Made by a program: the position numbers and the translations under genes
DNA from: CAZKGE01 sp964636405
Lineage (GTDB): Bacteria > Bacillota > Clostridia > Christensenellales > CAG-138
DNA length: 64,000 nucleotides
Reading direction: 5' to 3'
NCBI GenBank assembly: GCA_964636405.1
Contig: CAZWSI010000009.1
Location: 1-64,000 of the forward strand
In this document: positions 8,155 through 16,401 of the stretch, piece by piece
How the letters are laid out: every line of letters starts with the position of its first letter
Position numbering within the stretch: position 1 is the first letter of the stretch
The notes under the pieces: generated by a model
The model's input: the letters and a program-made list of their open reading frames with translations, nothing else
The model's database searches: none
What the model was told of the DNA's origin: nothing

Positions 8155-9345
8155 ATGGCGTTGGCCTCTTTGCTCTATACGGAAATCAATTTATTCGCTA
8201 TCGTCATTCTTCTGCTGCTGTTTTTCAGCCGCAAGCAGTCGCGCTCCATGCCGCTCGATGAAAAGCTGTTCGATTATTTGCTCATCTCCATTATGCTCGT
8301 GCTCGCGTTCGACACCGGCATGTGGCTTATCGACGGCAAGCAGTTCGCGTATGCGCGCAATCTAAATTTCCTGCTTTCAACCTGCTATTATCTTGCGAGC
8401 GTTCTAGTCTGCTACGCGTGGATTGTCTATTGCGATTACAAGCTGTACGGAAACGAGCCGGCCTTGCGCAAGCGCATGCTGCTGTATAGTTTTCCCATGA
8501 TGCTCTGCATTGTCCTGGCGCTCACCTCACCCCTGACGGGGGGCGTCTTTTTTGTGGACGAAGCCAACGTTTATCATCGCGGGCCGTGGTTCTGGCCGGT
8601 GAACGTGCTTTCGCTTTCCTACGTCGTCATCGGCGGCGTGCTCGCCCTCGTGCGCGCCAAAAAGACGGATGCGCGCACGGAAAAGCGCGAATGCTATATT
8701 CTCGCCATGTACATGCTCGCGCCCTTTTTGGGCGGGCTTTTGCAGGGCTTCTTTTACGGGCTTTCGCTTGTGTGGGTTTGCACGGTCATTTCGGCCGTCA
8801 TGATCTACATCTACGTGCAGAACCAGCAGATTTCCACCGACGCGCTTACGGGCCTGAATAACCGCAGGCGCTTCGACAAATATCTCGATTGGATATCCAA
8901 AGCGAAGTCCTCCGGCCGGCTCTTTGCCATCATGATCGACGCGGACGACTTTAAGGCTGTCAACGCTACCTATGGGCACGCCGCGGGCGACGGCGCGCTG
9001 ATTCACATTGCGGAATTGCTCAAACGCGCCTGCGCCAGCCGGAACGATTTTCTGGCCCGCATCGGCGGCGATGAATTTGCCCTGCTTTGCCTGCGCGACG
9101 ACGAAGCCGGGCTTTTGGAAACCATCGCCGATATCGAAGCGCGCGTTCGCGCCTTCAACGCCTCCGGCAAAATGCCCTATGCCATCGTCCTAAGCATTGG
9201 ATACTCCGTGTTCGATGCCAAAAACGGTCAATCTGTGGACGCGTTCATTTTGGAGGCGGACACCCGTATGTATGAGGCGAAGGCCGCGCACAAGCGGGCG
9301 CTCGCGCGGGATGCGAAAACGCGGCGGGAGCAGGCGGACGGCTAA
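8155..9345 (+). CDS. Membrane diguanylate cyclase (GGDEF)
   Basis: A 396-residue protein. About seven membrane helices cover residues 1-220. A GGDEF domain follows, starting at DALTGLNNRRRF and carrying an intact active-site loop ARIGGDEFALL. It should make cyclic di-GMP from two GTP at the membrane. The inhibitory I-site, normally RxxD five residues before GGDEF, reads SRND, so product inhibition is probably absent or weakened. The start at 8155 follows GGAAGGAGGAGGC; an upstream in-frame ATG at 8125 has no ribosome site. The end overlaps the convergent radical SAM gene by 4 nt. Confidence 0.9.
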   Translation: MALASLLYTEINLFAIVILLLLFFSRKQSRSMPLDEKLFDYLLISIMLVLAFDTGMWLIDGKQFAYARNLNFLLSTCYYLASVLVCYAWIVYCDYKLYGNEPALRKRMLLYSFPMMLCIVLALTSPLTGGVFFVDEANVYHRGPWFWPVNVLSLSYVVIGGVLALVRAKKTDARTEKRECYILAMYMLAPFLGGLLQGFFYGLSLVWVCTVISAVMIYIYVQNQQISTDALTGLNNRRRFDKYLDWISKAKSSGRLFAIMIDADDFKAVNATYGHAAGDGALIHIAELLKRACASRNDFLARIGGDEFALLCLRDDEAGLLETIADIEARVRAFNASGKMPYAIVLSIGYSVFDAKNGQSVDAFILEADTRMYEAKAAHKRALARDAKTRREQADG

Positions 9346-10199
9346 AACAGCCTCGGTTCCCTGTCCGGAAATTCATTCAGATAAGAAAAGACCTGCTCGG
9401 GCGTGTGCAGTACGCCCCGTTTTTCGCATAGGTCGTGAAAAATGCGCATGAGCCGCGTGTTTTGCTGGCTTGTTACCTCATAGGCATAGCCGTATTTCTC
9501 TTGGTAGCGCCGCTTCAGGCCCGGAAAATGCGCGTCGAGCTTTTCGTAAAAGTATTCCCGATTGCCGTCGCGGAGCGTAAGGCCGGCGCCAAAGCACAGG
9601 ACGCCCCTTACGCCCGCTTCCAGGCAGAGCGTCAGCACGCCCCGCAGATTCTCCTCCGTATCGTTGAGAAAGGGCAGGAGCGGCCCCAGCCACACGACCG
9701 TCGGCACGCCCGCCGCCTTCAGGCGCATAAGCGCCGCAAAGCGCGCCTGAGTATTGCACACGTTGGGTTCAAGGACGGCGCAAAGCGCCGGATCGAGCGT
9801 GGTTAGGGTCATCTGCACCACGCACTTTGCGCGCTCGTTGACGCGCGCAAGGAGCGCCGTGTCGCGCAAAACGCGGTCGGATTTGGTAAGCACCGCCGCG
9901 CCAAAGCCTCGGCTTTCGATGATCTCGAGGCATTTGCGCGTAAGCCCCAGCTCCATTTCGAGCGGCAGGTACGGGTCGCACATGGAGCCCGTGCCGATCA
10001 TGCACGGGCGGCGCTTGCGCGAAAGCGCGTCCTCGAGGAGCGCGGGGGCGTTTTGCTTCACCTCCACGTCCTCGAAGGCGTGCTCGATATGATAGCAGCG
10101 GCTCCGCGAATCGCAATAGATGCACCCGTGGGTACAGCCCCGATAGAGATTCATCCCGTTGTGCGCGGAGAGCAGCCCCTTCGCCTGAACAAAATGCAC
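9342..10199 (-). CDS. Radical SAM protein, spore photoproduct lyase-like
   Basis: A 285-residue radical SAM enzyme. The cluster motif CTHGCIYC (C22, C26, C29) is near the N-terminus, as in the SplB-like group also annotated as Rv2578c-type. The domain GTGSMCDPYLPLE follows. True spore photoproduct lyases are longer, so a repair role is only a possibility. The start codon lies 1 nt after the htpG stop, so translation is probably coupled and the gene should share the CIRCE-controlled promoter of htpG. Confidence 0.8.
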   Translation of the reverse strand: MHFVQAKGLLSAHNGMNLYRGCTHGCIYCDSRSRCYHIEHAFEDVEVKQNAPALLEDALSRKRRPCMIGTGSMCDPYLPLEMELGLTRKCLEIIESRGFGAAVLTKSDRVLRDTALLARVNERAKCVVQMTLTTLDPALCAVLEPNVCNTQARFAALMRLKAAGVPTVVWLGPLLPFLNDTEENLRGVLTLCLEAGVRGVLCFGAGLTLRDGNREYFYEKLDAHFPGLKRRYQEKYGYAYEVTSQQNTRLMRIFHDLCEKRGVLHTPEQVFSYLNEFPDREPRLF

Positions 10200-10200
10200 C

Positions 10201-12093
10201 TTATTTCATAAGCTCGCAAACGCTGTTGGAGAAGGCCACCGGGTCCTCGATGGGCAAGCCCTCGATGAGCAGCGCCTGATCGTACAGGAGCCTTGCATAG
10301 CGTGCCACGCGCTCATCCTCCGTTCCCAGCGCCTGCAAGGCGGCAAACACCGGGTGCTTGGGGTTGATTTCCAATATGCGCTCGGCCTTGATCTCGTCCT
10401 CGCCGCGGCCGGCGGGCATGGCGCTGAGCACCTTCTCCATCTCGATGGAAAGCGGGCCCTCGCTTGTGAGGCACACGGGCGAGCTGATTAAGCGGTCGGA
10501 AAGCCGCACCTCCTTGACCTTGCCGGAAAGCGCCTCGGTCAGGTCCGTTAACAGGGCCTCGCTCTGCTTCTTTCTTTCCTCGGCCGCCGCCTTTTCCTCG
10601 TCGCTGGCAATGTCCAGATCGTGATCCGCCACGGACTTAAAAGGCTTTTCTTTATACCTATCCATCATCTTGACGGCAAATTCGTCCACGTCGTCGGTCA
10701 TGCACAGCACGTCGAAGCCCTTGCTGCGCACCAGCTCGGCTTGCGGAAGCTTTTTGATGCGCTCCACGCTGTCGCCGCAGGCATAGTAGATGGCCTTTTG
10801 CCCCTCGGGCATGGCGTCCACATATTCCTGCAAGGTCACGCGCTTGTCCTGCGCCGCCGAATGGAACAGCACCAGATCCTCCAGCAGCTCGCGATTCATG
10901 CCGTAGCCCGCATACAGGCCGTATTTGAGCGTGAGGCCGAAGCTCGTAAAGAACGCGTCGAAGGACTCGCGATCTTTTTGCAGAAGCTTGAGGAGCTCCG
11001 CCTTGATCTTCTTTTTCAGGTTCTGCGCGATGGTCTTAAGCTGCCGGTCATGCTGGAGCATCTCCCGGGAAATGTTGAGCGAAAGATCGGCCGAATCCAC
11101 AAGGCCCCGCACAAAGCCGAAATAATCGGGGAGCAGATCCTCGCACTTGTCCATGATCATCACGCCGCTGGTATAAAGCTGCAAGCCGCGCTGATACTCC
11201 TTGGAGTAAAAATCGTACGGAGGCTTTTTGGGGATAAAGAGCAGCGCCTGATAGGACACCACGCCCTCCGCCTCGGTGTGGATGGTCAGGAGCGGGTCCT
11301 CAAAATCGTGGAACTTATCCTTGTAGAACGAATGGTACTCCTCTTGGGTGATCTCGCTCTTTTTCCTGCGCCAGAGGGGAACCATGCTGTTGAGCGTTTC
11401 ATCCTCGTAATAGGTTTCGTATTCGTCCTTGCTGCCCTCCTTCAGGCGCGAATGCTCCGTCATCATGCGGATGGGGCAGCGGATATAATCGGAATACTTC
11501 TTCACGAGGCTTGAGATCGTGTAGCTTGACAAAAAGCGGTCGTAATCCTCCTCGTCGGCGTTGTCCTTGAGGGTTAAAATCACGTCCGTGCCGCAGCCGG
11601 CGCGCTCGCCCGTTCGCACGGTATAGCCGTCGCAGCCCTCGGATTCCCACACGTACGCCTCGTCGCTTCCATAGGCGCGGGACACGACCGCGATGCTCTT
11701 TGCCACCATGAACGCCGAATAAAAGCCCACGCCGAATTGGCCGATGATGTCCACGTCGTCGCGCTTTTGCGTGTCGTTTTCCTCGCGGAAGGCAAGGGTG
11801 CCGCTCTTTGCGATGGTTCCCAGATTGCTCTCCAGCTCGTCCTTTTTCATGCCGCAGCCGTTGTCGCTGACGGTCAGCGTCCGCGCGGCCTTGTCGCAGG
11901 TGACGCGGATTTCAAAATCGTCCCGGCCTTTGCCCACGCCCGCGTCCGTAAGGGAGCGGAAATAGAGCTTGTCGATTGCGTCGCTTGCGTTGGAGATCAG
12001 CTCGCGCAGGAAAATTTCCTTATGCGTATAGATGGAATTGATCATCAGGTCCAAAAGTCGCTTGGATTCCGCCTTAAATTGCTTCTTTGCCAT
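10201..12093 (-). CDS. htpG: Hsp90-family chaperone HtpG
   Basis: A 630-residue cytosolic Hsp90. The N-terminal GHKL ATPase has the motifs ELISNASDAIDK, DNGCGM and GQFGVGFYSAF. The middle and C-terminal dimerisation domains follow at full length. It assists folding under heat or other stress. A perfect CIRCE element lies between the -10 box and the gene, so HrcA repression is expected. In Bacillus subtilis htpG is not under CIRCE control. GGAGGCG precedes the ATG. Confidence 0.97.
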   Translation of the reverse strand: MAKKQFKAESKRLLDLMINSIYTHKEIFLRELISNASDAIDKLYFRSLTDAGVGKGRDDFEIRVTCDKAARTLTVSDNGCGMKKDELESNLGTIAKSGTLAFREENDTQKRDDVDIIGQFGVGFYSAFMVAKSIAVVSRAYGSDEAYVWESEGCDGYTVRTGERAGCGTDVILTLKDNADEEDYDRFLSSYTISSLVKKYSDYIRCPIRMMTEHSRLKEGSKDEYETYYEDETLNSMVPLWRRKKSEITQEEYHSFYKDKFHDFEDPLLTIHTEAEGVVSYQALLFIPKKPPYDFYSKEYQRGLQLYTSGVMIMDKCEDLLPDYFGFVRGLVDSADLSLNISREMLQHDRQLKTIAQNLKKKIKAELLKLLQKDRESFDAFFTSFGLTLKYGLYAGYGMNRELLEDLVLFHSAAQDKRVTLQEYVDAMPEGQKAIYYACGDSVERIKKLPQAELVRSKGFDVLCMTDDVDEFAVKMMDRYKEKPFKSVADHDLDIASDEEKAAAEERKKQSEALLTDLTEALSGKVKEVRLSDRLISSPVCLTSEGPLSIEMEKVLSAMPAGRGEDEIKAERILEINPKHPVFAALQALGTEDERVARYARLLYDQALLIEGLPIEDPVAFSNSVCELMK

Positions 12094-12124
12094 GCCTAAC
12101 GCCTCCGTGCAAATATCGTTGTTG

Positions 12125-12151
12125 TTAGCACTCGCTTTTGTTGAGTGCTAA
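12125..12151. promoter_or_regulatory. CIRCE operator for HrcA
   Basis: TTAGCACTC, a 9-nt spacer and GAGTGCTAA: an exact match to the CIRCE inverted repeat. It starts 4 bp downstream of the htpG -10 box, covering the start of the transcript. Confidence 0.95.
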
Positions 12152-12155
12152 CGAT

Positions 12156-12184
12156 ACTATAGTACGCTTGTTTGCCAAAATCAA
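12156..12184 (-). promoter_or_regulatory. htpG: Promoter of htpG
   Basis: On the minus strand TTGATT (12184-12179), a 17-bp spacer and TATAGT (12161-12156). The CIRCE element follows at once. Confidence 0.8.
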
Positions 12185-12261
12185 GCGTTCCCGCACGGCC
12201 GCTACAGGATTGTCACAATTCGTCTGCTTCGCGCGAAGGGGGTGTGTTTTTCGGCTCCGAT

Positions 12262-12310
12262 TTGACGGGAAGCGCCGCGACTGATAGAATAGCTGTCAAG
12301 AAAACAGCTA
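12262..12310 (+). promoter_or_regulatory. Promoter and palindrome of the DegV gene
   Basis: TTGACG (12262-12267), a 17-bp spacer and TAGAAT (12285-12290) with an upstream TGA. A 7-bp inverted repeat, TAGCTGT (12290-12296) and ACAGCTA (12304-12310), begins at the last base of the -10 and covers the expected transcription start. It could be an operator or a 5' hairpin. Confidence 0.6.
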
Positions 12311-12336
12311 TCACTGGAAAGGAAGTGACCGACCGC

Positions 12337-13200
12337 ATGAGCCGTCACAATATTATCCTCAGCGCGGACACGCCCTGCGATATTGGCGAGGCGCTGCAGG
12401 CGCGCTATTCCGTTTCCCTCTATCCACTCCATATTCTCCTCGACGGCAAGCAATACACCGACGGCAAGGACATTATGGTGGATCAGATTTATCAGGCGTA
12501 TTGGGACAAGCACGTGCTGCCCAAGACGGCGGCCATCAACCCCGAGGAGTATGCAAGCTACTTCCGGCCCTGGGTCGAGGCGGGGAAAAAAGTGCTGCAT
12601 ATTTCGCTCGGCTCGGGGCTCTCCTGCTCCTGCCAGAACGCGAAGCTCGCTGCGGCGGCGCTGGGTGAGAATGTGTGCGTAATCGATTCGTGCAGCCTGT
12701 CCACGGGCTTTGGGCATCTTGTCTGCGAGGCCGGCGAGCGCATTGCGCAGGGCATGGATTTTGCGCGGCTTTGCGAGGAGATTTCGGCGCTCGCGCCGCG
12801 CACGCGGGCGAGCTTTGTGCTCGACACGCTGGAATTTTTGCACGCGGGCGGCCGCTGCTCGGCGCTGGCGAGCTTTGGCGCGAATCTTTTGCAGATCAAG
12901 CCCAGCATTGAGGTGAAGAACGATCAGCAGGGCGGCATGGTGGTCGGCAAAAAGTATTCCGGCAAGTTTTCGCGGGTCGTGATGAAATATGTGGAGGAGC
13001 AGCTCAAGGATCGCTCGGATATCGTCCTTGACCGGGTGTTTATCACCTATTCCACCATGGAACCCGCCCTCGTGGAGGAAGTGAGGGCGCTGGTGCTGCG
13101 GCTGCAACCCTTTGCGGAGGCGCACGTGACGCGCGCAAGCTGCACCATCGGCTCCCACTGCGGGCCGAATTGCATCGGCGTGCTGTATATCGTCAAGTAA
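12337..13200 (+). CDS. DegV family fatty-acid-binding protein
   Basis: A 287-residue DegV protein with the N-terminal lobe ILSADTPCDI, the loop SLGSGLSCSCQNAKL and the C-terminal lobe ending GPNCIGVLYIVK. Family members bind a fatty acid and present it to fatty acid kinase FakA. No fakA is seen in this window. The ATG at 12337 follows GGAAGTGA; the upstream open frame contains the promoter. The gene ends exactly where the convergent ABC ATPase gene ends. Confidence 0.88.
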   Translation: MSRHNIILSADTPCDIGEALQARYSVSLYPLHILLDGKQYTDGKDIMVDQIYQAYWDKHVLPKTAAINPEEYASYFRPWVEAGKKVLHISLGSGLSCSCQNAKLAAAALGENVCVIDSCSLSTGFGHLVCEAGERIAQGMDFARLCEEISALAPRTRASFVLDTLEFLHAGGRCSALASFGANLLQIKPSIEVKNDQQGGMVVGKKYSGKFSRVVMKYVEEQLKDRSDIVLDRVFITYSTMEPALVEEVRALVLRLQPFAEAHVTRASCTIGSHCGPNCIGVLYIVK

Positions 13201-13803
13201 TCAGCCCAGCGGGGCGTGCACAAACGCCAGCCGCGTGCTTTCTGCGGTAAGCTTCGTAACGGGCGCGCCCTTTGTGAGGAGCGACGCCTCCGCTTCGTCG
13301 TGGGTCACCAGCACAATCAACTTTGCCGCGCGCCGCAATAAATCCGCGGCGCGCGCTTTCGCTTCGTCGTCCAGACCCGAAAAGGGCTCGTCGAGCAGCA
13401 GCGCGTCGCCGCCAAACAAGAGCGCCCTGGCAATCGCCACGCGCCGCGCCATCCCGCCCGAAAGTTCCGCCGGGCGCAGCCTTGCCGCGCCGCTCAGTCC
13501 AAGCTCCTCCAGCATGTCGAGGCATGCGCGCTCCGGCGCAAAAAGCGCAAGGTTACCCAGCGCCGAGTACCAGGGCAAGAGCCTGTCTTCTTGAAACACC
13601 ACGCTGATTTTTTGCCCGGCAAGCCCGCGCACGCTTCCCGCGCAGGGCTTCGTAAGGCCGCAGAGCACGCGCAGCAGCGTCGTTTTGCCAGCGCCCGAGG
13701 GGCCCGTCACCGTGATCAGCCCGCTCTCCGGGAGCGCGGCGCGCAAGCCGTCCAGCACGCGCTTTTCCCCGTAACGCACGGTCAGGTCGAGAAGCTCAAT
13801 CAT
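13201..13803 (-). CDS. ABC importer ATP-binding protein, nitrate/sulfonate/taurine type
   Basis: A 200-residue ATPase, short for the SsuB/TauB group (usually about 250), with Walker A GPSGAGKTT, signature LSGGMARR, Walker B LLDEPFSGLD and switch region VTHDEAEA. It powers import through the adjacent permease. The start overlaps the permease end by 8 nt. Last gene of the operon Crp regulator, binding protein, permease, ATPase. Confidence 0.88.
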   Translation of the reverse strand: MIELLDLTVRYGEKRVLDGLRAALPESGLITVTGPSGAGKTTLLRVLCGLTKPCAGSVRGLAGQKISVVFQEDRLLPWYSALGNLALFAPERACLDMLEELGLSGAARLRPAELSGGMARRVAIARALLFGGDALLLDEPFSGLDDEAKARAADLLRRAAKLIVLVTHDEAEASLLTKGAPVTKLTAESTRLAFVHAPLG

Positions 13804-14581
13804 GGCCGAACCTCCGCATAAGGCTTACCAGCAGCTTTTCCAGCAGCACGGAAAGCAGGATGACCAGCAGCGTCCAGGCAAAGAGATCCTCCGTTTCAAT
13901 GGTGAGCTTGGAAAGATACAGCCGGTAGCCGATGGAAAGCTTGGGCTGCGCCAGTATCTCCGCGGCCACGGCCGATTTCCACGCAAAGCCGAGCGAGGTG
14001 GTGCAGGCCGCGAGAAACGGCGGCTTGACGGACGGCGCGTAGACGGCGGACAGCGTTTTCCATTTGGAGAAGCGGTAGACGCGGGCCATTTCAAGCAAGC
14101 GCGCATCCACACTCCGCACGCCCTCGAGCACGTTTGTCCATACCAGGGGCAGCACCATGAGAAAGGCGATAAACACCGGCACCGCGCCGGAGCGAAACCA
14201 AAGAATCGCAAGCAGGATGATGGACGTGACCGGCGTAGCCTTGACCACGCTTTTCAGCGGCGCAAGCAGCGTATCGGCCAGCGCAAAGCGCGCGGAAAGC
14301 GCCGCAAGCAGCACGCCGCTTACTACGCCCAGCGCGTAGCCCGCCACAACGCGCGCAAGCGTCATGCCCGCGCTTGCCCAGCTTTCGCCCCGCGCGATCA
14401 CCTTTGCAAAGCGCGCGAGCGTTTGCCACGGGGAGGGCAAAAGCAGAGGCTGGCCCACAAGGAGGCTTGCCGCCCACCAGCAGGCAAGGCAGCAAGCCGC
14501 CGCGAGCAGCCCTTTCGCCAGGCGGCTTCTCGCCGGGCGAAGGGCGCCCAGGCGTTTCCCGGCCGACCGGTTAGTTTCCAT
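13796..14581 (-). CDS. ABC importer permease, SsuC-like
   Basis: A 261-residue membrane protein with about six helices and a binding-protein-dependent transport signature near the C-terminal third. It resembles permeases of the nitrate/sulfonate/thiamine-precursor class. The start METNRSAG at 14581 overlaps the end of the binding-protein gene by 11 nt, so translation is probably coupled. Upstream in-frame methionine codons lie inside the binding-protein gene. Confidence 0.85.
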   Translation of the reverse strand: METNRSAGKRLGALRPARSRLAKGLLAAACCLACWWAASLLVGQPLLLPSPWQTLARFAKVIARGESWASAGMTLARVVAGYALGVVSGVLLAALSARFALADTLLAPLKSVVKATPVTSIILLAILWFRSGAVPVFIAFLMVLPLVWTNVLEGVRSVDARLLEMARVYRFSKWKTLSAVYAPSVKPPFLAACTTSLGFAWKSAVAAEILAQPKLSIGYRLYLSKLTIETEDLFAWTLLVILLSVLLEKLLVSLMRRFGHD

Positions 14582-15542
14582 ACAGCTCCCGGCCCGGCAG
14601 CGCGCCGCCCACAGACGCGGGATTTGCGGCATACAGAACTTGCAGCATGGCGGAGGCCGCTTTCTCCATATCCGCGCCGGTCATGCATACGATGTTGGCG
14701 CGCGGGATGGCGGCTCTGGCAATCGCCTCGGAACCGACGATGCCAAGCTCCGCGATGAGCGCCGCCGCGCCCTCCTCGGAATTCACGCGCCTTGCGGAGT
14801 CCGCAGCCGCCTCGATAAAGGCGTCCACCGCCGCGCCCTCCGCCTCATACACGGAGCGGCGCGCCACATAGCAGCCCTGCACCAGCGCCGCGTCGGAAAC
14901 CGCGTCCCATGCTTCGGTCAGGTTGAGCGCCACGCGCACGTTTTCGTTTTTCAGCAGCACGCTCGATACATTCGGCTCCGGCAGCATGGCAAGCTTGGCC
15001 TCGCCGGAGGCGACCATTGCCGCAAGCGCCGCGTGCTCGCCCACGTACTCAACCTTTGCGTCCGTCACGCCGTATTGCGCGAGCAAAGCATTGAGGATAA
15101 ATTCGGGCGTGCTCCCCTGACCGGTGGCGTAGATGGTTTTGCCGGAAAGGTCGGCCATGCTCCGCACGCTGTCACCCTGCTCGACGATATACAGCACGCC
15201 AAGGGTGTTAACCCCAAGCATCACGATCCCGCCCTGCGTTTTGTTGTACAGCACGCTCGCAAGGTTTAAGGGAACCGCCGCAATATCCACCTCGCCGTTG
15301 ATAAGCTTGGCCGTTACGCCGTCCGGCGCGTCGTAGAGCGCCACCGAAAAATCCTCTTGCCGTTCCCGCATAACGTAGGCGAGGCCCATGCCCGTGGGCC
15401 CTTTCAGCGCCGCGACGTTCAACACGCGCGGCGGCGCGGCAGGTTCCGCCTTTTTCGCGCAGCCGCCGACAAGCGGCAGTGCCATAACCAGCGCCAACGC
15501 GAGCGCAAGCAGCCGGAACATGATGCTTCGATTCCGTTTCAT
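14571..15542 (-). CDS. ABC importer substrate-binding lipoprotein, NMT1/SsuA-like
   Basis: A 323-residue lipoprotein. The signal peptide ends in the lipobox LVGGC (C28). The mature part has the NMT1/THI5-like fold seen in SsuA and ThiY proteins: VAALKGPTGMGLAYV, later AVPLNLASVLYNK and TGQGSTPEF. The ligand cannot be read from sequence. Sulfonates, nitrate or pyrimidine precursors are all possible. The start overlaps the Crp regulator stop as ATGA, with GGAGG 9 nt before. The coupling suggests that the regulator senses the same nutrient state. Confidence 0.87.
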   Translation of the reverse strand: MKRNRSIMFRLLALALALVMALPLVGGCAKKAEPAAPPRVLNVAALKGPTGMGLAYVMRERQEDFSVALYDAPDGVTAKLINGEVDIAAVPLNLASVLYNKTQGGIVMLGVNTLGVLYIVEQGDSVRSMADLSGKTIYATGQGSTPEFILNALLAQYGVTDAKVEYVGEHAALAAMVASGEAKLAMLPEPNVSSVLLKNENVRVALNLTEAWDAVSDAALVQGCYVARRSVYEAEGAAVDAFIEAAADSARRVNSEEGAAALIAELGIVGSEAIARAAIPRANIVCMTGADMEKAASAMLQVLYAANPASVGGALPGRELYGN

Positions 15543-16219
15543 TCTTTTTTTCCTCCAGTCAAATGAATTACGTTTCCTTCGCGCAAGATACGGCCCTGCT
15601 CGCTCAGCTTCCCAAACGCGCGGTACAGGGTGGGCCGGCTCATGCAGAGCGCGTCTGCAAGGGCCGTGACCGGGTAGCGCAGCGTGCACACATCGCTCTG
15701 CGCCATGCCGGAAAGAAACAGATAGAGTCTTTCCTCGGGCAGATGTTCGGCAAAGCCGTCGATGCGGCGGCTGAGAAAGCGGATGCGGCCCGTTAAGTAT
15801 CGCGTGTAATTCTCCGTTACGCGGAAATCCGCCCGCATCATTCGCACAAGCGCGTCCTCCGGAATAAGCATGGCCCAGGTCGCCTTCCGCGCGACGATAT
15901 TCGCCACATAGCGCGTGCTCCCGGAAAAAAGCGCCGCCGCTCCGAGAAGCTCCCCCGGCCCAAGCAGGCTCATGAGCATGCGGCCGTCCTTGCCCCGCTT
16001 TTCCACCTCCGCGAGCCCCGAAAGCAGGATGCCCAGGCTCCTTTCGTACGCGTCCGGCCCGTATATGCGCGCGCCCGGCTTAAAATACCCTACGTACGGC
16101 TCTTGCCCATCCTCGCATCCCGTCAGCAGCGCCGCCGTTTCCGCCTCGGAAAGGCCCGCGAAAAGCGCGCTTTGCCGCGCCTCGGCGATATGCTCGGTTG
16201 TTTTGCGGGAGCGGGCCAT
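15539..16219 (-). CDS. Crp/Fnr family transcriptional regulator
   Basis: A 226-residue regulator with an N-terminal cyclic-nucleotide-binding-like domain (SLLGPGELLGAAALFSGS) and a C-terminal helix-turn-helix (VTALADALCMSRPTLYRAFGK). No cysteine cluster suggestive of Fnr-type oxygen sensing is seen. A perfect palindrome sits between the -10 box and the gene, so autoregulation is likely. It is the first gene of the importer operon and overlaps the binding-protein gene by 4 nt. GGAGAAG precedes the start. Confidence 0.88.
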   Translation of the reverse strand: MARSRKTTEHIAEARQSALFAGLSEAETAALLTGCEDGQEPYVGYFKPGARIYGPDAYERSLGILLSGLAEVEKRGKDGRMLMSLLGPGELLGAAALFSGSTRYVANIVARKATWAMLIPEDALVRMMRADFRVTENYTRYLTGRIRFLSRRIDGFAEHLPEERLYLFLSGMAQSDVCTLRYPVTALADALCMSRPTLYRAFGKLSEQGRILREGNVIHLTGGKKE

Positions 16220-16244
16220 AGCATCTTCTCCGTTTCTGTATCAT

Positions 16245-16260
16245 TTGAAACACTTTTCAA
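16245..16260. promoter_or_regulatory. Palindromic operator at the Crp-family regulator promoter
   Basis: TTGAAACACTTTTCAA: perfect 6-bp arms around CACT, starting 4 bp downstream of the minus-strand -10 box. The position predicts repression. The regulator of the same operon is the simplest candidate. Confidence 0.65.
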
Positions 16261-16264
16261 GTTC

Positions 16265-16292
16265 ATTATAGGACTATATGGAAAGAAGTCAA
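16265..16292 (-). promoter_or_regulatory. Promoter of the Crp regulator and importer operon
   Basis: On the minus strand TTGACT (16292-16287), a 16-bp spacer and a consensus TATAAT (16270-16265). Confidence 0.8.
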
Positions 16293-16386
16293 GGGGGGCG
16301 CAGCGGCTTTGCGCAATATATTTTGTTGAGGGCAAAGAAAGCGAAGCGGCCCGCTTAATCAGGCATAGCGCATTCTCCGCGCGTTG

Positions 16387-16395
16387 TGCTATAAT
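16387..16395 (+). promoter_or_regulatory. Extended -10 promoter of exoA, leaderless arrangement
   Basis: TGC-TATAAT ends 6 nt before the ATG at 16402. There is no ribosome site and no clear -35. Confidence 0.65.
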
Positions 16396-16401
16396 GGCCG
16401 C

